Positions 16,951 through 25,930 of a stretch of 64,000 nucleotides of DNA are shown piece by piece. Below the pieces are notes generated by a model that ran no database searches, was not told the DNA's origin, and worked only from the letters and a program-made list of their open reading frames with translations. A program made the position numbers and the translations under genes. The stretch is taken from NCBI RefSeq assembly GCF_003226565.1, contig NZ_QKOE01000001.1, forward strand, positions 62,001-126,000. Reading direction: 5' to 3'. The DNA comes from Parazoarcus communis SWub3 = DSM 12120. GTDB lineage: Bacteria; Pseudomonadota; Gammaproteobacteria; Burkholderiales; Rhodocyclaceae. How positions within the stretch are numbered: position 1 is the first letter of the stretch; every line of letters starts with the position of its first letter.

Positions 16951-18165
16951 TTACTTGCCCTGCTTGCTGGCGCCGCCTTCCGGCAGCACCAGCACCCGTT
17001 TGGCGATCACGTTCAACTGCACCTCGGACGAACCACCGGCGATGGTCTGCGCGAAGCTGCCCAGCCAGGCCTTCGTCAGCGCCAGTTCCTGCGCCTCGAA
17101 GGCCTCGCCCTCCCAGCCCAGCGCGCGGTGGCCAAGCACGTCGGCCAGCACTTCGAACTTGTCCTTCTCCTGCTCGGAATGCACCAGCTTCATGATCGAC
17201 ATCAGGCCGGACACATTCCTGCGCGCACGCGCCTCTTCCCCCATGCGCTGGGCCGTCAGGCTGTAGGCCATCTCGTCCATTGCCATCGCAAACACGCGCT
17301 GCCGCAGCGCGATATCGGCCGGTGACGAGGCGGACGGCGCAGGCAGGTACTTGCCGGCAATCGACAGCAGGTCGAAGTGCGTCGGCAAGGCAAACTCGCC
17401 GAACTTGGACATCGCCCGACGCTCGTGCTGCAGCAGCGCCTTGGCCAGCGTCCACCCGCCATTGAGCGGACCGATCAGCTGGTGCCGGGGCACCTGGACG
17501 TTGTCGAAGAACACTTGGCAAAAGGAAGACTTGCCACTGATCAGGTCGATCGGTTGCGCCTGAATGCCGGGCGAGCTCATATCCACGACCAGCAGGCTGA
17601 TGCCCTGCTGCTTGGGCGCAACCGGATCGGTTCGCACCAGCATGTACATCCAGTCCGACTTGTCGCCATAGGAAGTCCAGATCTTGGTGCCGTTGACCAC
17701 GAAGTGATCTCCGGCCTCGACCGCGCTGGTCTTCAGGCTGGCGAGGTCGGAGCCGGCATTGGGCTCGGAGAAACCCTGACACCAGCGGACTTCGCCCCGC
17801 GCCATCGGCGGCAGCAACGCACGCTTCTGCTCCTCGGTGCCAAACTCGAGCACCACCGGACCCAGCATCCAGATGCCAAGATTGATCTGCGGCGGACGAC
17901 AGTGCAGGCGGCGCATCTCGGCTTCGAGCACTGCGTTCTGCTCCTGCGTCAGCCCGCCTCCGCCATACTCGGCAGGCCAGTCAGGGCAGAACCAGCCCTT
18001 GTCGCGCATGCGCTCGAACCACAGGCGCTGATCCTCGTGCTTGAACTCGACCGTACGTCCGCCCCACACCAGCTCGCCATCGGGCATGGCAGTGCGCATC
18101 GAGGGCGGGCAGTTGGCCTCGAGCCAGGCCCGGGTCTCACGGCGAAAATCTTCGAGTGTGCTCAT
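16951..18165 (-). CDS. Acyl-CoA dehydrogenase, probable catalytic subunit (ChsE4/FadE26-like)
   Basis: 404-residue acyl-CoA dehydrogenase, first seen at MSTLEDFRRETRAWLEANCP; the ATG at 18165 fits the family start. It holds the FAD and substrate motifs CQGFSEPNAGSDLASL (residues about 129-144) and NGTKIWTSYG. The likely catalytic base is Glu248 in LLQHERR, the helix-G position. Next to a base-less paralogue, it is expected to form an alpha2-beta2 enzyme that introduces the alpha,beta double bond in a steroid side-chain CoA ester. Electrons would go to the ETF encoded near 48 kb. Confidence 0.87.
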   Translation of the reverse strand: MSTLEDFRRETRAWLEANCPPSMRTAMPDGELVWGGRTVEFKHEDQRLWFERMRDKGWFCPDWPAEYGGGGLTQEQNAVLEAEMRRLHCRPPQINLGIWMLGPVVLEFGTEEQKRALLPPMARGEVRWCQGFSEPNAGSDLASLKTSAVEAGDHFVVNGTKIWTSYGDKSDWMYMLVRTDPVAPKQQGISLLVVDMSSPGIQAQPIDLISGKSSFCQVFFDNVQVPRHQLIGPLNGGWTLAKALLQHERRAMSKFGEFALPTHFDLLSIAGKYLPAPSASSPADIALRQRVFAMAMDEMAYSLTAQRMGEEARARRNVSGLMSIMKLVHSEQEKDKFEVLADVLGHRALGWEGEAFEAQELALTKAWLGSFAQTIAGGSSEVQLNVIAKRVLVLPEGGASKQGK

Positions 18166-18196
18166 ATCGTGTTTCCCATACCTATCCGCGCGCGAC

Positions 18197-19363
18197 TCAA
18201 CGCGAGCGCGGCATGCCCAAACCGAACTGGGCCACCAGCTCACGCTGGATCTCGTTGGTGCCGCCGCCAAAGGTCAGCGTGACCGAGGCACGCACCTCAT
18301 ACTCCAGCTCGCCCAGCAGTGCCGCTGCGGCCGAACCTTCGCGCATCAGGCCACTGGCGCCGACGATCTCGGACAGCTTGCGCAGGATTTCGATTGCCGA
18401 TTCGGAACCATACACCTTGGTCGCGGAGGCCAGCGCCACATCCATCTGCCCGCGCTCCAGATCGGCTGCGATGCGGAAGTTGATCAAGCGCATCGCCTCG
18501 ACCCTTGCGTAGCATTCGGCGAGCAGGCTGCGCACCCAGGCCTGATCCACCGCGCGCCGGCCGGTCTCGTCCTTGGCCTTGGCCCACAACAGCACGCGGC
18601 GGAACAGGGCGACAACCTTGTCCGACCACGAGCCCAGGCCCAGACGCTCGTGGTTGAGCTGGGCGGTGATCAGCTTCCAACCGCCGTTCAGCTCGCCCAC
18701 CAGCATCTCCTTCGGTACCTTGACGCTGTCGTAGTAGGTGGCCGCGGTGGGGTTGCTGCAAGTGGGGATCACGGTGTGCGAGAAACCCTCGGCCCGGGTA
18801 TCCAGAATCAGGATGGACACGCCCTTATGGCGCGGCAGGTTGGGGTCGGTGCGCGCGGCGAGCCAGACGTAGTCGGCAGCCTCGGCGCCCGAGGTCCACA
18901 GCTTGTTGCCGTTGACCACGAAGTGGTCGCCTTCGAGCCGCGCACTGGTCTTGAGCGTGGCGAGGTCGGAGCCGGCTTCCGGCTCGGAATAGCCGATGGC
19001 GAACATGATTTCGCCCGCGGCGATGCCGGGCAGAAACGTCTTCTTCTGCAGCTCGGTGCCCGACTCCATCAGCGCCGGGCCCACCGTGCTGATGGTGACG
19101 AAGGGCAGCGGCGCACCGGCGATGTTGGCCTCCTCGAAGAAGATCAGCTGTTCGGTGGCCGCATAGCCCTGGCCACCGTGCTCCTTGGGCCAGCCCACCG
19201 CCAGCCAGCCGTCCGCCCCCATCTTGCGGATGGTGTTGCGGTACAGATCGCCGCCTTCCTTGCCGCGTAGCTCACGGCGCAGTTCCGGCGTCATCAGGGT
19301 CTGGAAATAGTCGCGCACCTTCAGGCGCAGCGCATGTTGTTCCGGGGTCAGATCGACGAACAT
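18197..19363 (-). CDS. Acyl-CoA dehydrogenase, probable catalytic subunit (ChsE2/FadE29-like)
   Basis: 388-residue acyl-CoA dehydrogenase with FAIGYSEPEAGSDLATL (residues about 121-137), NGNKLWTSGAEAADYVWLAART, a helix-G base Glu239 in QLNHERLGLG, and TFGGGTNEIQRELVA near the end. This pattern is that of FadE29/ChsE2, whose Glu241 is the base, and of Scd proteins in bile-acid-degrading Pseudomonas. It lies between another dehydrogenase and the Ltp2-like gene. I infer pairing with the base-less subunit encoded three genes upstream, for dehydrogenation of the last, propionyl-type side-chain CoA ester. Confidence 0.87.
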   Translation of the reverse strand: MFVDLTPEQHALRLKVRDYFQTLMTPELRRELRGKEGGDLYRNTIRKMGADGWLAVGWPKEHGGQGYAATEQLIFFEEANIAGAPLPFVTISTVGPALMESGTELQKKTFLPGIAAGEIMFAIGYSEPEAGSDLATLKTSARLEGDHFVVNGNKLWTSGAEAADYVWLAARTDPNLPRHKGVSILILDTRAEGFSHTVIPTCSNPTAATYYDSVKVPKEMLVGELNGGWKLITAQLNHERLGLGSWSDKVVALFRRVLLWAKAKDETGRRAVDQAWVRSLLAECYARVEAMRLINFRIAADLERGQMDVALASATKVYGSESAIEILRKLSEIVGASGLMREGSAAAALLGELEYEVRASVTLTFGGGTNEIQRELVAQFGLGMPRSR

Positions 19364-19380
19364 CGTTCGTTCTCCTTCGC

Positions 19381-20559
19381 TCAGGCGACGCCGAGGATGA
19401 GGCCGCTGGTGGGCACGCCGGTACCGGCGGTGACCAGCACGTTCTCGACATCGGCCACCTGGTTGGCTGCCGTGCCACGCACCTGGCGCACCGCCTCGGC
19501 CACACCATTCATGCCATGGATATAGGCTTCACCCAGCTGGCCGCCATGGGTGTTGATCGGCAGCTTGCCGCCACGGGCATGTTCGCCGGCGCGGATGAAG
19601 TCCCTGGCCTCGCCCCGCTTGCAGAAACCGAATTCTTCCAGCTGCGGCAGCACGAAGGGGGTGAAGTGGTCGTAGATCACCGCGGTCTGGAAGGCTTCGG
19701 GGCCGAGGCCGGACTGGGCGTAGAGTTCCTTGGCCACCACGCCCATCTCCGGCAGGCCGGAGATGTCATCGCGGTAGTAGGAGGTCATGCTTTGCTGGCC
19801 TTCGGTGATGCCCTGCGAGCCGGCCTTGATGATGACCGGCTTCTGCTTGAGGTCGCGGGCGCGCTCGACCGAGGTGATGACCATCGCCACCGCGCCGTCG
19901 GACTCCTGGCAGCAATCCAGGAGGCGCAGCGGCTCGGCGATCCACTTGGAGGCCTGATGCTCCTCAAGGGTGATCGGCTTGCCGTAGAAGAAGGCGGCCG
20001 GGTTGGTGGCGGCGAAATCACGGACGGCGACCGACACGCGGCCGAAGTCCTCGCTGGTGGCACCGTATTCGTGCATGTAACGCTGGGCGAACATGCCCAC
20101 CCAGGCGGCCGGGGTGTGGAAGCCATAAGGCATGTACCAGCCGTAATTCACATTCTCGAAGATCGGCGTCGACCCAAAACCATAGGTGCCGGTGCCAAAA
20201 CGGTACCACGAGCGTTCGTTCATCGCACGGAACACCACCACCACCTTGGCCAGCCCGGTGGCCACCGCCATCGCCGCATGCACCACCGGTGCGCAGGCCG
20301 CGCCACCGCCATGCGGGATCTGGGAGAAGAACTTGACGTTCTTGCAGCCGAGCAGGCGCGCGATCTCGTAGTCGGGCACCTTGTCCATGGTGTAGGACGA
20401 GAAGCCCTCGACCTCGGAGGGATCGATGCCGGCATCGGCCAGCGCGGCCAGCGTGGATTCCATCGCCAGACGCAGCTCGGTGCGGCCGGAGTTCTTGGAG
20501 AATTCGGTCGCACCCAGGCCAACGATGGCAGCGCGGCCGGAAAGGGACATATCCGTCAT
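19381..20559 (-). CDS. Thiolase-fold lipid-transfer protein, probable steroid side-chain aldolase (Ltp2/Sal1-like)
   Basis: 392-residue thiolase-superfamily protein of the SCP2/lipid-transfer branch (LSGRAAIVGLGATEFSKNSGRTELRL at the N-terminus, NTHGGQLGEAYIHGMNGVAEA near the C-terminus). The usual thiolase Cys motif (C-G/S-S-G) is absent. In Mycobacterium Ltp2, such proteins carry out retro-aldol cleavage of the 17-hydroxy C22-oyl-CoA with help of the DUF35 domain of ChsH2; both partners are encoded just upstream here. ATG 20559 is preceded by GGAGA; ATG 20577 has no ribosome site. The expected products are a C17-ketone and propanoyl-CoA. Confidence 0.87.
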   Translation of the reverse strand: MTDMSLSGRAAIVGLGATEFSKNSGRTELRLAMESTLAALADAGIDPSEVEGFSSYTMDKVPDYEIARLLGCKNVKFFSQIPHGGGAACAPVVHAAMAVATGLAKVVVVFRAMNERSWYRFGTGTYGFGSTPIFENVNYGWYMPYGFHTPAAWVGMFAQRYMHEYGATSEDFGRVSVAVRDFAATNPAAFFYGKPITLEEHQASKWIAEPLRLLDCCQESDGAVAMVITSVERARDLKQKPVIIKAGSQGITEGQQSMTSYYRDDISGLPEMGVVAKELYAQSGLGPEAFQTAVIYDHFTPFVLPQLEEFGFCKRGEARDFIRAGEHARGGKLPINTHGGQLGEAYIHGMNGVAEAVRQVRGTAANQVADVENVLVTAGTGVPTSGLILGVA

Positions 20560-20578
20560 GTGTTCGGTTCTCCGCATG

Positions 20579-20998
20579 TCAGGGCAGTACCAGCGTGGCC
20601 GTACCGGTCACGTGGCTACCCATCGAGTTCTTGCCCTTGAGCGCGATTTCCACCTCGCGGCTCGCCGCATCGGTACGCACCACCTCGCCGCTGAAGGTCA
20701 TGGTGTCACCAGGGTAGTTGGGTGCCCCCAGCTTGATCTTGAGGTCCTTGAAGCGTGCCGCCGGTCCGGCCCAGCCCTCGACGAAACGCTGGCTGAGACC
20801 GCTGGTCGTCAGGATGTTCATGAACACATGTGGCGAACCCAGCTGCTGGGCCGCCTCCATGTCGTGATGGCCGGGGAAGTAGTCGCGGGTGGCGATCGCC
20901 GCCGAGGCGATCAGCGTCGTCGTGATCGGGATTGCGAGCTCCGGCAGCGCCTCGCCGGGGCGCACATCATCAAAGCGCTTGCTGTTCTTCGAGGTCAT
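20579..20998 (-). CDS. MaoC-like hydratase, catalytic half (ChsH1-like)
   Basis: 139-residue single hotdog domain. The hydratase motif is RDYFPGHHD with the D-x4-H pair Asp39/His44, matching the Asp-His pair of ChsH1. In Mycobacterium ChsH1-ChsH2 hydrates the C17 enoyl-CoA made by ChsE1-ChsE2. Its start lies inside the preceding dehydrogenase gene (29-base overlap). With the DUF35-MaoC protein, whose matching position has Tyr, it makes a complete two-part hydratase. Confidence 0.85.
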   Translation of the reverse strand: MTSKNSKRFDDVRPGEALPELAIPITTTLIASAAIATRDYFPGHHDMEAAQQLGSPHVFMNILTTSGLSQRFVEGWAGPAARFKDLKIKLGAPNYPGDTMTFSGEVVRTDAASREVEIALKGKNSMGSHVTGTATLVLP

Positions 20999-22103
20999 AT
21001 TTCCATCCCAGCTTGTCGTTGTTGGCGAGCCAGTCGCCGAGTCGTTCGAGCGTGGCGGCGCTGCCGCCCAGCGTGATGCCGAGCGCGCGGCTCCAGTACA
21101 GATAGCGGTGGATCGGGTAGGTCAGATCGACACCGATGCCGCCATGCACGTGCTGCGCCTTGTGGCCGACGAGGTGGCCGCATTCGCTCGACAGATACTT
21201 GACCGCCAGCGCCTCGGAGGGCGACGGCAATCCGGCATCCAGGCGATACACCAGTTGCCACAGGGTGGAGCGCAGCGCCTCGATGGCGATATGGGCGTCG
21301 GCCATGCTCATCTGCACTGCCTGGAATGTCGCGATGGCGCGATCAAACTGGCGACGGTCATTGATGTACTCGACCGTGCGGCGCACCTGCTCGGCACTGA
21401 CGCCCAGCTGTAGCGAGGCGATCGCGGCGATCGCACGCTGCTCCAGCCATGGCAGCGCAGCCTCGGGCAGCACGGCGTCGGCGGTCAGGCGATGGGCGCT
21501 GAAACGCAGATCGGCCACCGCCTCGCGGTGGGTGAACACGCCGGGCACTTTCTCGATGCCCGACGTGCGCAGATCCACCGACACCAGCCGGACACCTTCA
21601 CCGGTATCAGCCAGCAGCAAGGCACGGCATACATGGGCTCCCAGCGCCACGGCGGCAACCTTGCCATCGAGCACCCAGCCGTCGCCGTCACGGCGAGCCT
21701 TCAGCGCGATGCCATGTGCCGTCGCGGCGGCATCGAGCGCCAGCGTGATCATCAGCGTGCTCTCGGCTGCGGCAGCGGCGATCCCGGCACCGGACTCGCC
21801 ACCGAAACGTGCCAGCGTGGCGGCGGCGAGCTGATGCCGCCACAGCGGCACATGGCCGAGGCCCCGGCCCTGTGCCTCGAGCACCAGCATCAGCTCGGTC
21901 ATGCCGAGCCCGGTGCCGCCCGCTTCCTCGGGAATCGCCAGCGCGTGCAATCCGGTTTCCACGCATTGCTTCCACAGGTCGGCCATGAAAGGCTCGTCCG
22001 CGGTGTCGAAGGCGCGCAGGCGGTCGTCGGTACACAAGTCCCCGAACAGGCTGCCCGCCATGTCGGCAATGGCGCGCTGATCGTCAGTCAGTTGGAAATC
22101 CAT
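20970..22103 (-). CDS. Acyl-CoA dehydrogenase, probable non-catalytic subunit (ChsE1/FadE28-like)
   Basis: 377-residue acyl-CoA dehydrogenase-fold protein. RRQFDRAIATFQAVQMSMADAHI and HVHGGIGVDLTYPIHRYLYWSRAL are conserved. The helix-G base position is Ala (EQRAIAAIASLQLG) and the MCAD base region reads LGGSAATLERLG, so neither known base is present. In the ChsE1-ChsE2 complex, FadE28 is likewise the base-less subunit. The gene stands between the ChsH2-like and ChsH1-like genes, 10 bases after the former and overlapping the latter. It probably pairs with the 18197-19363 protein. Confidence 0.86.
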   Translation of the reverse strand: MDFQLTDDQRAIADMAGSLFGDLCTDDRLRAFDTADEPFMADLWKQCVETGLHALAIPEEAGGTGLGMTELMLVLEAQGRGLGHVPLWRHQLAAATLARFGGESGAGIAAAAAESTLMITLALDAAATAHGIALKARRDGDGWVLDGKVAAVALGAHVCRALLLADTGEGVRLVSVDLRTSGIEKVPGVFTHREAVADLRFSAHRLTADAVLPEAALPWLEQRAIAAIASLQLGVSAEQVRRTVEYINDRRQFDRAIATFQAVQMSMADAHIAIEALRSTLWQLVYRLDAGLPSPSEALAVKYLSSECGHLVGHKAQHVHGGIGVDLTYPIHRYLYWSRALGITLGGSAATLERLGDWLANNDKLGWKYDLEEQQAL

Positions 22104-22113
22104 TCACGTCTCC

Positions 22114-23091
22114 TCAGGCAGCAACCGGGCGGAACATCGGCAAAGTCAGTTCGCCGTCGTCAAAGGACTGGAACTCGACCTGCACACGCTGGCCGATCCG
22201 GATCTCGCCACGTTTGACGCCTACCAGCCCGGCGATCAGCCGCACCCCCTCATCCAGTTCAATGAGGCCGATCGGATTGGGGTGCTCGAAGGGCGGCACC
22301 TCGGGGTAGTGCATGACGACAAAGGAGTAAAGCTGCCCCTTGCCGGAAGCCTCGACCGTGTCCCAGTCGAAGGAATGGCACTTGATGCACACCGGCGCGG
22401 GCGGATGGCGCAGCGTGCCGCAGCAGGTGCAGCGCTGGATCAGCAACTTTCCAGCATCGACGCCTTCCCAGAAGAAGCGGGTGTCATCACTGATGCCGGG
22501 CTTGGGGCGCTTGAACTTGGGCACTGCGGGCGCCGCACCCTTCTCCACCGGTTTGGGTACATTGGCAGGGCGGAACTTGAACACGCGGAACAGCAGTTGG
22601 CCAACCTTCTCGTCGCCCTCGGGCTTCTGTGAGAAGAAGCTCATGATCAAGGTGACGAAGTAGCCGGTACCCAGCGCAGTGGTCTTCTCCTCGCCGACTG
22701 CATCCAGGCGGGTGGTGTAATAAAGCTTCTCGCCCAGTTTCACGTAGCGCTCGAAGCTGAGATCCGAGTTCACCGCCACCACCGAGGGGTAGCCGTGCGC
22801 CTCGAGCGTCTTCAGCACCTCATAGGGGTTCTCGTCGGTCGAGCCCGGCGCATAGTTGTTCATGTGCAGGCCTTCCAGACACCAGGCCTGCAGCATGGCC
22901 GGCGGCGCCACGATGCCGCCAAACTCGGTCGTCGCAGCATGGTCGGCATCCAGGTAGAGCGGATTGTCCACGCCCATTACCTCGCACCACTGCCGGATCA
23001 TCGGCGCGTTCACCTCGTCCCAGGCGTAGACGCGACCGTACTCGCGACCCACCTTGGCACGCACTTCGGACATCCATTCCTGTTCAGCCAA
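22114..23091 (-). CDS. MaoC-DUF35 fusion protein (ChsH2/Shy-like)
   Basis: 325 residues. The N-terminal hotdog (about 1-180) has EVMGVDNPLYLD where active MaoC enzymes have a D-x4-H motif, so it is probably structural. The C-terminal DUF35 domain has a rubredoxin-like zinc ribbon (CTCCGTLRHPPAPVCIKC) followed by an OB fold (YSFVVMHYPEVPPF). In Mycobacterium, ChsH2 pairs with ChsH1 as hydratase while its DUF35 joins Ltp2 as aldolase. It is the first gene of the side-chain operon. The frame is open far upstream, but the start is probably TTG 23091, which has AGGAG seven bases before it; ATG 23073 is the alternative. Confidence 0.86.
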   Translation of the reverse strand: MAEQEWMSEVRAKVGREYGRVYAWDEVNAPMIRQWCEVMGVDNPLYLDADHAATTEFGGIVAPPAMLQAWCLEGLHMNNYAPGSTDENPYEVLKTLEAHGYPSVVAVNSDLSFERYVKLGEKLYYTTRLDAVGEEKTTALGTGYFVTLIMSFFSQKPEGDEKVGQLLFRVFKFRPANVPKPVEKGAAPAVPKFKRPKPGISDDTRFFWEGVDAGKLLIQRCTCCGTLRHPPAPVCIKCHSFDWDTVEASGKGQLYSFVVMHYPEVPPFEHPNPIGLIELDEGVRLIAGLVGVKRGEIRIGQRVQVEFQSFDDGELTLPMFRPVAA

Positions 23092-23235
23092 GTTCGTCTC
23101 CTGCAATTGTGTGAGGCGCCAGGCCGATATCGCCGCGCCTGCTGGACCGTGCCGCGAACGGAACCGTCGTCCCTGAGGACACACAGCCTTTCGCAGCGCT
23201 TGCAGCGAGTCTAAGAGCAGGACGGCCCGCGGCAC

Positions 23236-23254
23236 TTCGTCTGAACGGACGATG
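23236..23254 (+). promoter_or_regulatory. Regulon box C
   Basis: TTCGTCTGAACGGACGATG, a near-palindrome. On the - strand a -10-like TAGACT (23208-23213) is centred 34.5 bp away, in front of the side-chain operon. It is identical to box B at 18 of 19 positions. Confidence 0.7.
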
Positions 23255-23302
23255 GACAAGCCGGGCGAAACCCGACATTCGGCACGGATTTCCAGGCACT
23301 TC

Positions 23303-23321
23303 TTAGTCCCATCGGACGATG
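23303..23321 (+). promoter_or_regulatory. Regulon box D
   Basis: TTAGTCCCATCGGACGATG, 83 bases before the MFS start at 23405. The -10 candidate GACCAT (23343-23348) is weak but at the usual 33.5 bp distance. Apart from boxes C and D, the 313-base gap between the divergent genes shows nothing I recognise. Confidence 0.68.
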
Positions 23322-23404
23322 CGCCCCCCCCTCCACGGACACGACCATCCGCCCGACACGAAAAGGCGGCGTGCATCGGCATGCGCTGCATACGGAGACA
23401 GCAA

Positions 23405-24985
23405 ATGGATTCACGTACCGACACCCGCTCAGCCTGGGCGGTGTATGCCGCGCTGCTGTTCGGCACCTTCATCACCATCGAGGCTGCCGCCTTCCAGGCC
23501 CCTGCACTGCCGAGCGTGACGCGGCACTTCGGCATCCCGGTCAACATGGCGGCGTTGGTGCTGATCCTGTATTCGCTGGCGCTGACGGTGTTCGCCCCCA
23601 TCATGGGCCGGCTGGGAGACCAGCACGGGCGCAAGAGGGTGATCACCATCGGCATGGTGGTGTTCGCGGTCTCCGAGTTCGCCGCCGCCTGGGCGCCCAA
23701 CTTCGCCTTCTTCCTTGGTGCGCGCTTCGTGCAAGGCCTGGGTGCGGCATGCATCCTGCCCGGTGTCTTTGCCTATGCGGCACACTTGTTCCCGGATAAC
23801 AAACGCGGCATGGCGCTGGGCATCCTCGCCTTCACGATGACGTTCGGCGCGGCCTCGGGCGGTCTGCTCGGCGGTCTGCTGATCGACCGCCTGGGCTGGC
23901 CCAGCGTCTACTGGATCAGCGGCGCCCTGACCCTGATCGGACTGGTGCCGGTGCGTCTGCTCGTTCCCGAAATCGCCCCGGCCAAGCAGCAGAGCGCCTT
24001 CGACTACACCGGCGCAATGCTGTTGTTCGCGGTGATCGCCGCCTTGCTCTCATTGCCGACCTGGGCGACCAACTTCGGCAAGGAATCGCCGATCACCTGG
24101 GCGATCGTCCTCGTGGGCTCGAGTGCCCTTGCGCTGCTGTGGCGACACAGCAAGCGCACACCGAACCCGGTGATCGACCTCGGCATCCTGGCGCGCGGCG
24201 CCTTCGCCACGCCCTCGGCAATCTACTGGCTGCACATGATCTTCTCCAGCGGCGTGGTCTATTCGCTGGCCTTCTTCATCAACAACCGACCGGGCGGCAC
24301 CGCGGCGCAGTTCGGCTTCGTGACCCTGTTCCTGTACGGCAGCGGGCTCCTCAGCTCACCGATCGCCGGCAAGCTGGTCGACCGCATCGAGCCACGCGTG
24401 CTGGTCATCGTCGCCATGCTTGCCAGCCTGGGTGGCACCCTGCTCTTCCTCAACATCGACGTCACCACGCCGCTTTGGATCGTGATCGTGGTGGCCTGCA
24501 TCATGGGGCTCTCGATCGGCTGCAACACGCCGGCGATCATGAAGCTGGCGCTGGGCGCGGTGCCAGCCAAGGACATGGGCGCCGGCAGCGGCCTCTTCAG
24601 CATGTTCCGCGACCTCGGCAGCCCAACCGGCTCGTCGCTGTCGCTGGCCGTGTTCGGCGCCAGCCTGGCCTACGCCACCCAGGCCGCCATCAGCCGCCAG
24701 ACCACAGCGCTTGACCTGGATGCGGCCAGCCTGGAGGTCCTCGCCCGCGGCGCCGGCAGCCGGGTGCACGAAGTGCCCGCGGAACTGGCAAGCCGTCTCG
24801 GAGAAGCCGGGCTCTCGGCAGCAACGGTGATGCAGCAGGCAAACACCGAAGCACTGAATGCCGCCCTGAACAACGTGGGCTACATGCTGCTGGGGCTGAT
24901 CGCCCTGGCACTGATGCTGAGCCTGCGGCTCAAGCGCACCCGGGTAGCGGCGGTCTCGGGCGAGGCCCAGGCCCCTGCCGGCTGA
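23405..24985 (+). CDS. MFS transporter, EmrB/QacA-like
   Basis: 526-residue membrane protein with about 14 predicted helices. Helix 1 is AVYAALLFGTFITIEAAAFQAPALP, the loop 2-3 motif is GRLGDQHGRKRV, and VQGLGAACILPGVFAYAAHLFP with ALGILAFTMTFGAASGGLLGG marks drug:H+ antiporter features. A large loop near residues 425-490 precedes the last helix. ACGGAGACAGCAA precedes ATG 23405; the frame is open farther up, but those residues are non-hydrophobic and unlike the family. Under box D, divergent from the side-chain operon. Likely moves a steroid or its metabolite; direction unknown. Confidence 0.87.
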   Translation: MDSRTDTRSAWAVYAALLFGTFITIEAAAFQAPALPSVTRHFGIPVNMAALVLILYSLALTVFAPIMGRLGDQHGRKRVITIGMVVFAVSEFAAAWAPNFAFFLGARFVQGLGAACILPGVFAYAAHLFPDNKRGMALGILAFTMTFGAASGGLLGGLLIDRLGWPSVYWISGALTLIGLVPVRLLVPEIAPAKQQSAFDYTGAMLLFAVIAALLSLPTWATNFGKESPITWAIVLVGSSALALLWRHSKRTPNPVIDLGILARGAFATPSAIYWLHMIFSSGVVYSLAFFINNRPGGTAAQFGFVTLFLYGSGLLSSPIAGKLVDRIEPRVLVIVAMLASLGGTLLFLNIDVTTPLWIVIVVACIMGLSIGCNTPAIMKLALGAVPAKDMGAGSGLFSMFRDLGSPTGSSLSLAVFGASLAYATQAAISRQTTALDLDAASLEVLARGAGSRVHEVPAELASRLGEAGLSAATVMQQANTEALNAALNNVGYMLLGLIALALMLSLRLKRTRVAAVSGEAQAPAG

Positions 24986-25040
24986 GTGGCGTTCCAGACG
25001 GGAACATCACTCAGGCCGTGCAGTACATGCCAGACATCGT

Positions 25041-25829
25041 TCACGCCTCTCCACGCACCCCCACAAACTCCCCGGGCGTCGTACCAAAATGCTCGCGGAA
25101 GCTGGCGATGAAGGCGGATACCGAGTCGTAGCCGCAGGCAATGGCAACGTCGGTGACGCGCTCACCGGCTTCGAGCATGGGCAGGGCACTGATCAGGCGC
25201 AGGCGTTGCCGCCACAGGCGGAAGTTCAGGCCTGTATGGGTACGGAACAATCGCGCCAGCGTACGCTCCGAGCAGCCCAGGCGCTTGCCCCAGTCCGCCA
25301 GACCCGCGCGCGAGTCGGGTTCGGCCTCGAGTGCCTCGCACACCTGACGCAGGCGGGAGTCTTGCGGTAAGGGCAGCATCAGCCCCAGCGTGGGCGCGGC
25401 GGCAACCTGATCGAGCAGTACCGCCGCGAGACGGCCGCCGGGCCCGAGCTCGTCATACTCGACAGGCAGGGTACCAAAGCTGCGGATCAGCTCGCGCAGC
25501 AGGGGGCTGACCGCGAGCACGCGGCAGCCGCCCTGTGCCTCGGGCAGGGCCGATGGTTCGATATACAGACTGCGGATCTCGGTATTGGCCGAGCACCATA
25601 CCTGATGGGGAACGCCGGCCGGTATCCACACCGCACGTTGTGGCGGGGCAATGAAGCGAGCGTTGTCGGTACGCACGTCGAGCACCCCGGCTGCGGCATA
25701 GGCGAACTGCACCCAGGGATGGGAATGGCGATAGCCAAGCGCACGGTTGGTGACCGACTCGGCATGACCAAAAATCGCTCGGGGCAGCGCGGCAAGCCCG
25801 GCAAGCTCTTCAGGGGGTCGGGACATCAT
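25041..25829 (-). CDS. AraC-family transcriptional regulator
   Basis: 262-residue regulator with an N-terminal cupin-like sensor (HSHPWVQFAYAAAGVLDVRT, WIPAGVPHQVWC) and a C-terminal double helix-turn-helix (SRAGLADWGKRLGCSERTLARLFRTHTG, then ERVTDVAIACGYDSVSAFIASFREHFGTTPGEF). It is divergent from the symporter-family gene, 101 bases away, and probably controls that gene or itself. No regulon box is in this promoter gap, so it may answer to a different signal than the steroid operons. Confidence 0.9.
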   Translation of the reverse strand: MMSRPPEELAGLAALPRAIFGHAESVTNRALGYRHSHPWVQFAYAAAGVLDVRTDNARFIAPPQRAVWIPAGVPHQVWCSANTEIRSLYIEPSALPEAQGGCRVLAVSPLLRELIRSFGTLPVEYDELGPGGRLAAVLLDQVAAAPTLGLMLPLPQDSRLRQVCEALEAEPDSRAGLADWGKRLGCSERTLARLFRTHTGLNFRLWRQRLRLISALPMLEAGERVTDVAIACGYDSVSAFIASFREHFGTTPGEFVGVRGEA

Positions 25830-25930
25830 GTCTGGTCAGCGATATTGACAAGTCTGTTGGCGTTAGCTGGAAGTATCGCCCTTCGATAGGATGCCGTTCA
25901 AGGGCACACCGGCCCGCTGAACGACAACGG

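Noticed and set aside
22114-23754. ChsH2-like frame extended to 546 codons
   Set aside because: The extra part overlaps the divergent promoter with boxes C and D and the MFS gene, and has no similarity to the family; the TTG at 23091 with its ribosome site explains the start.
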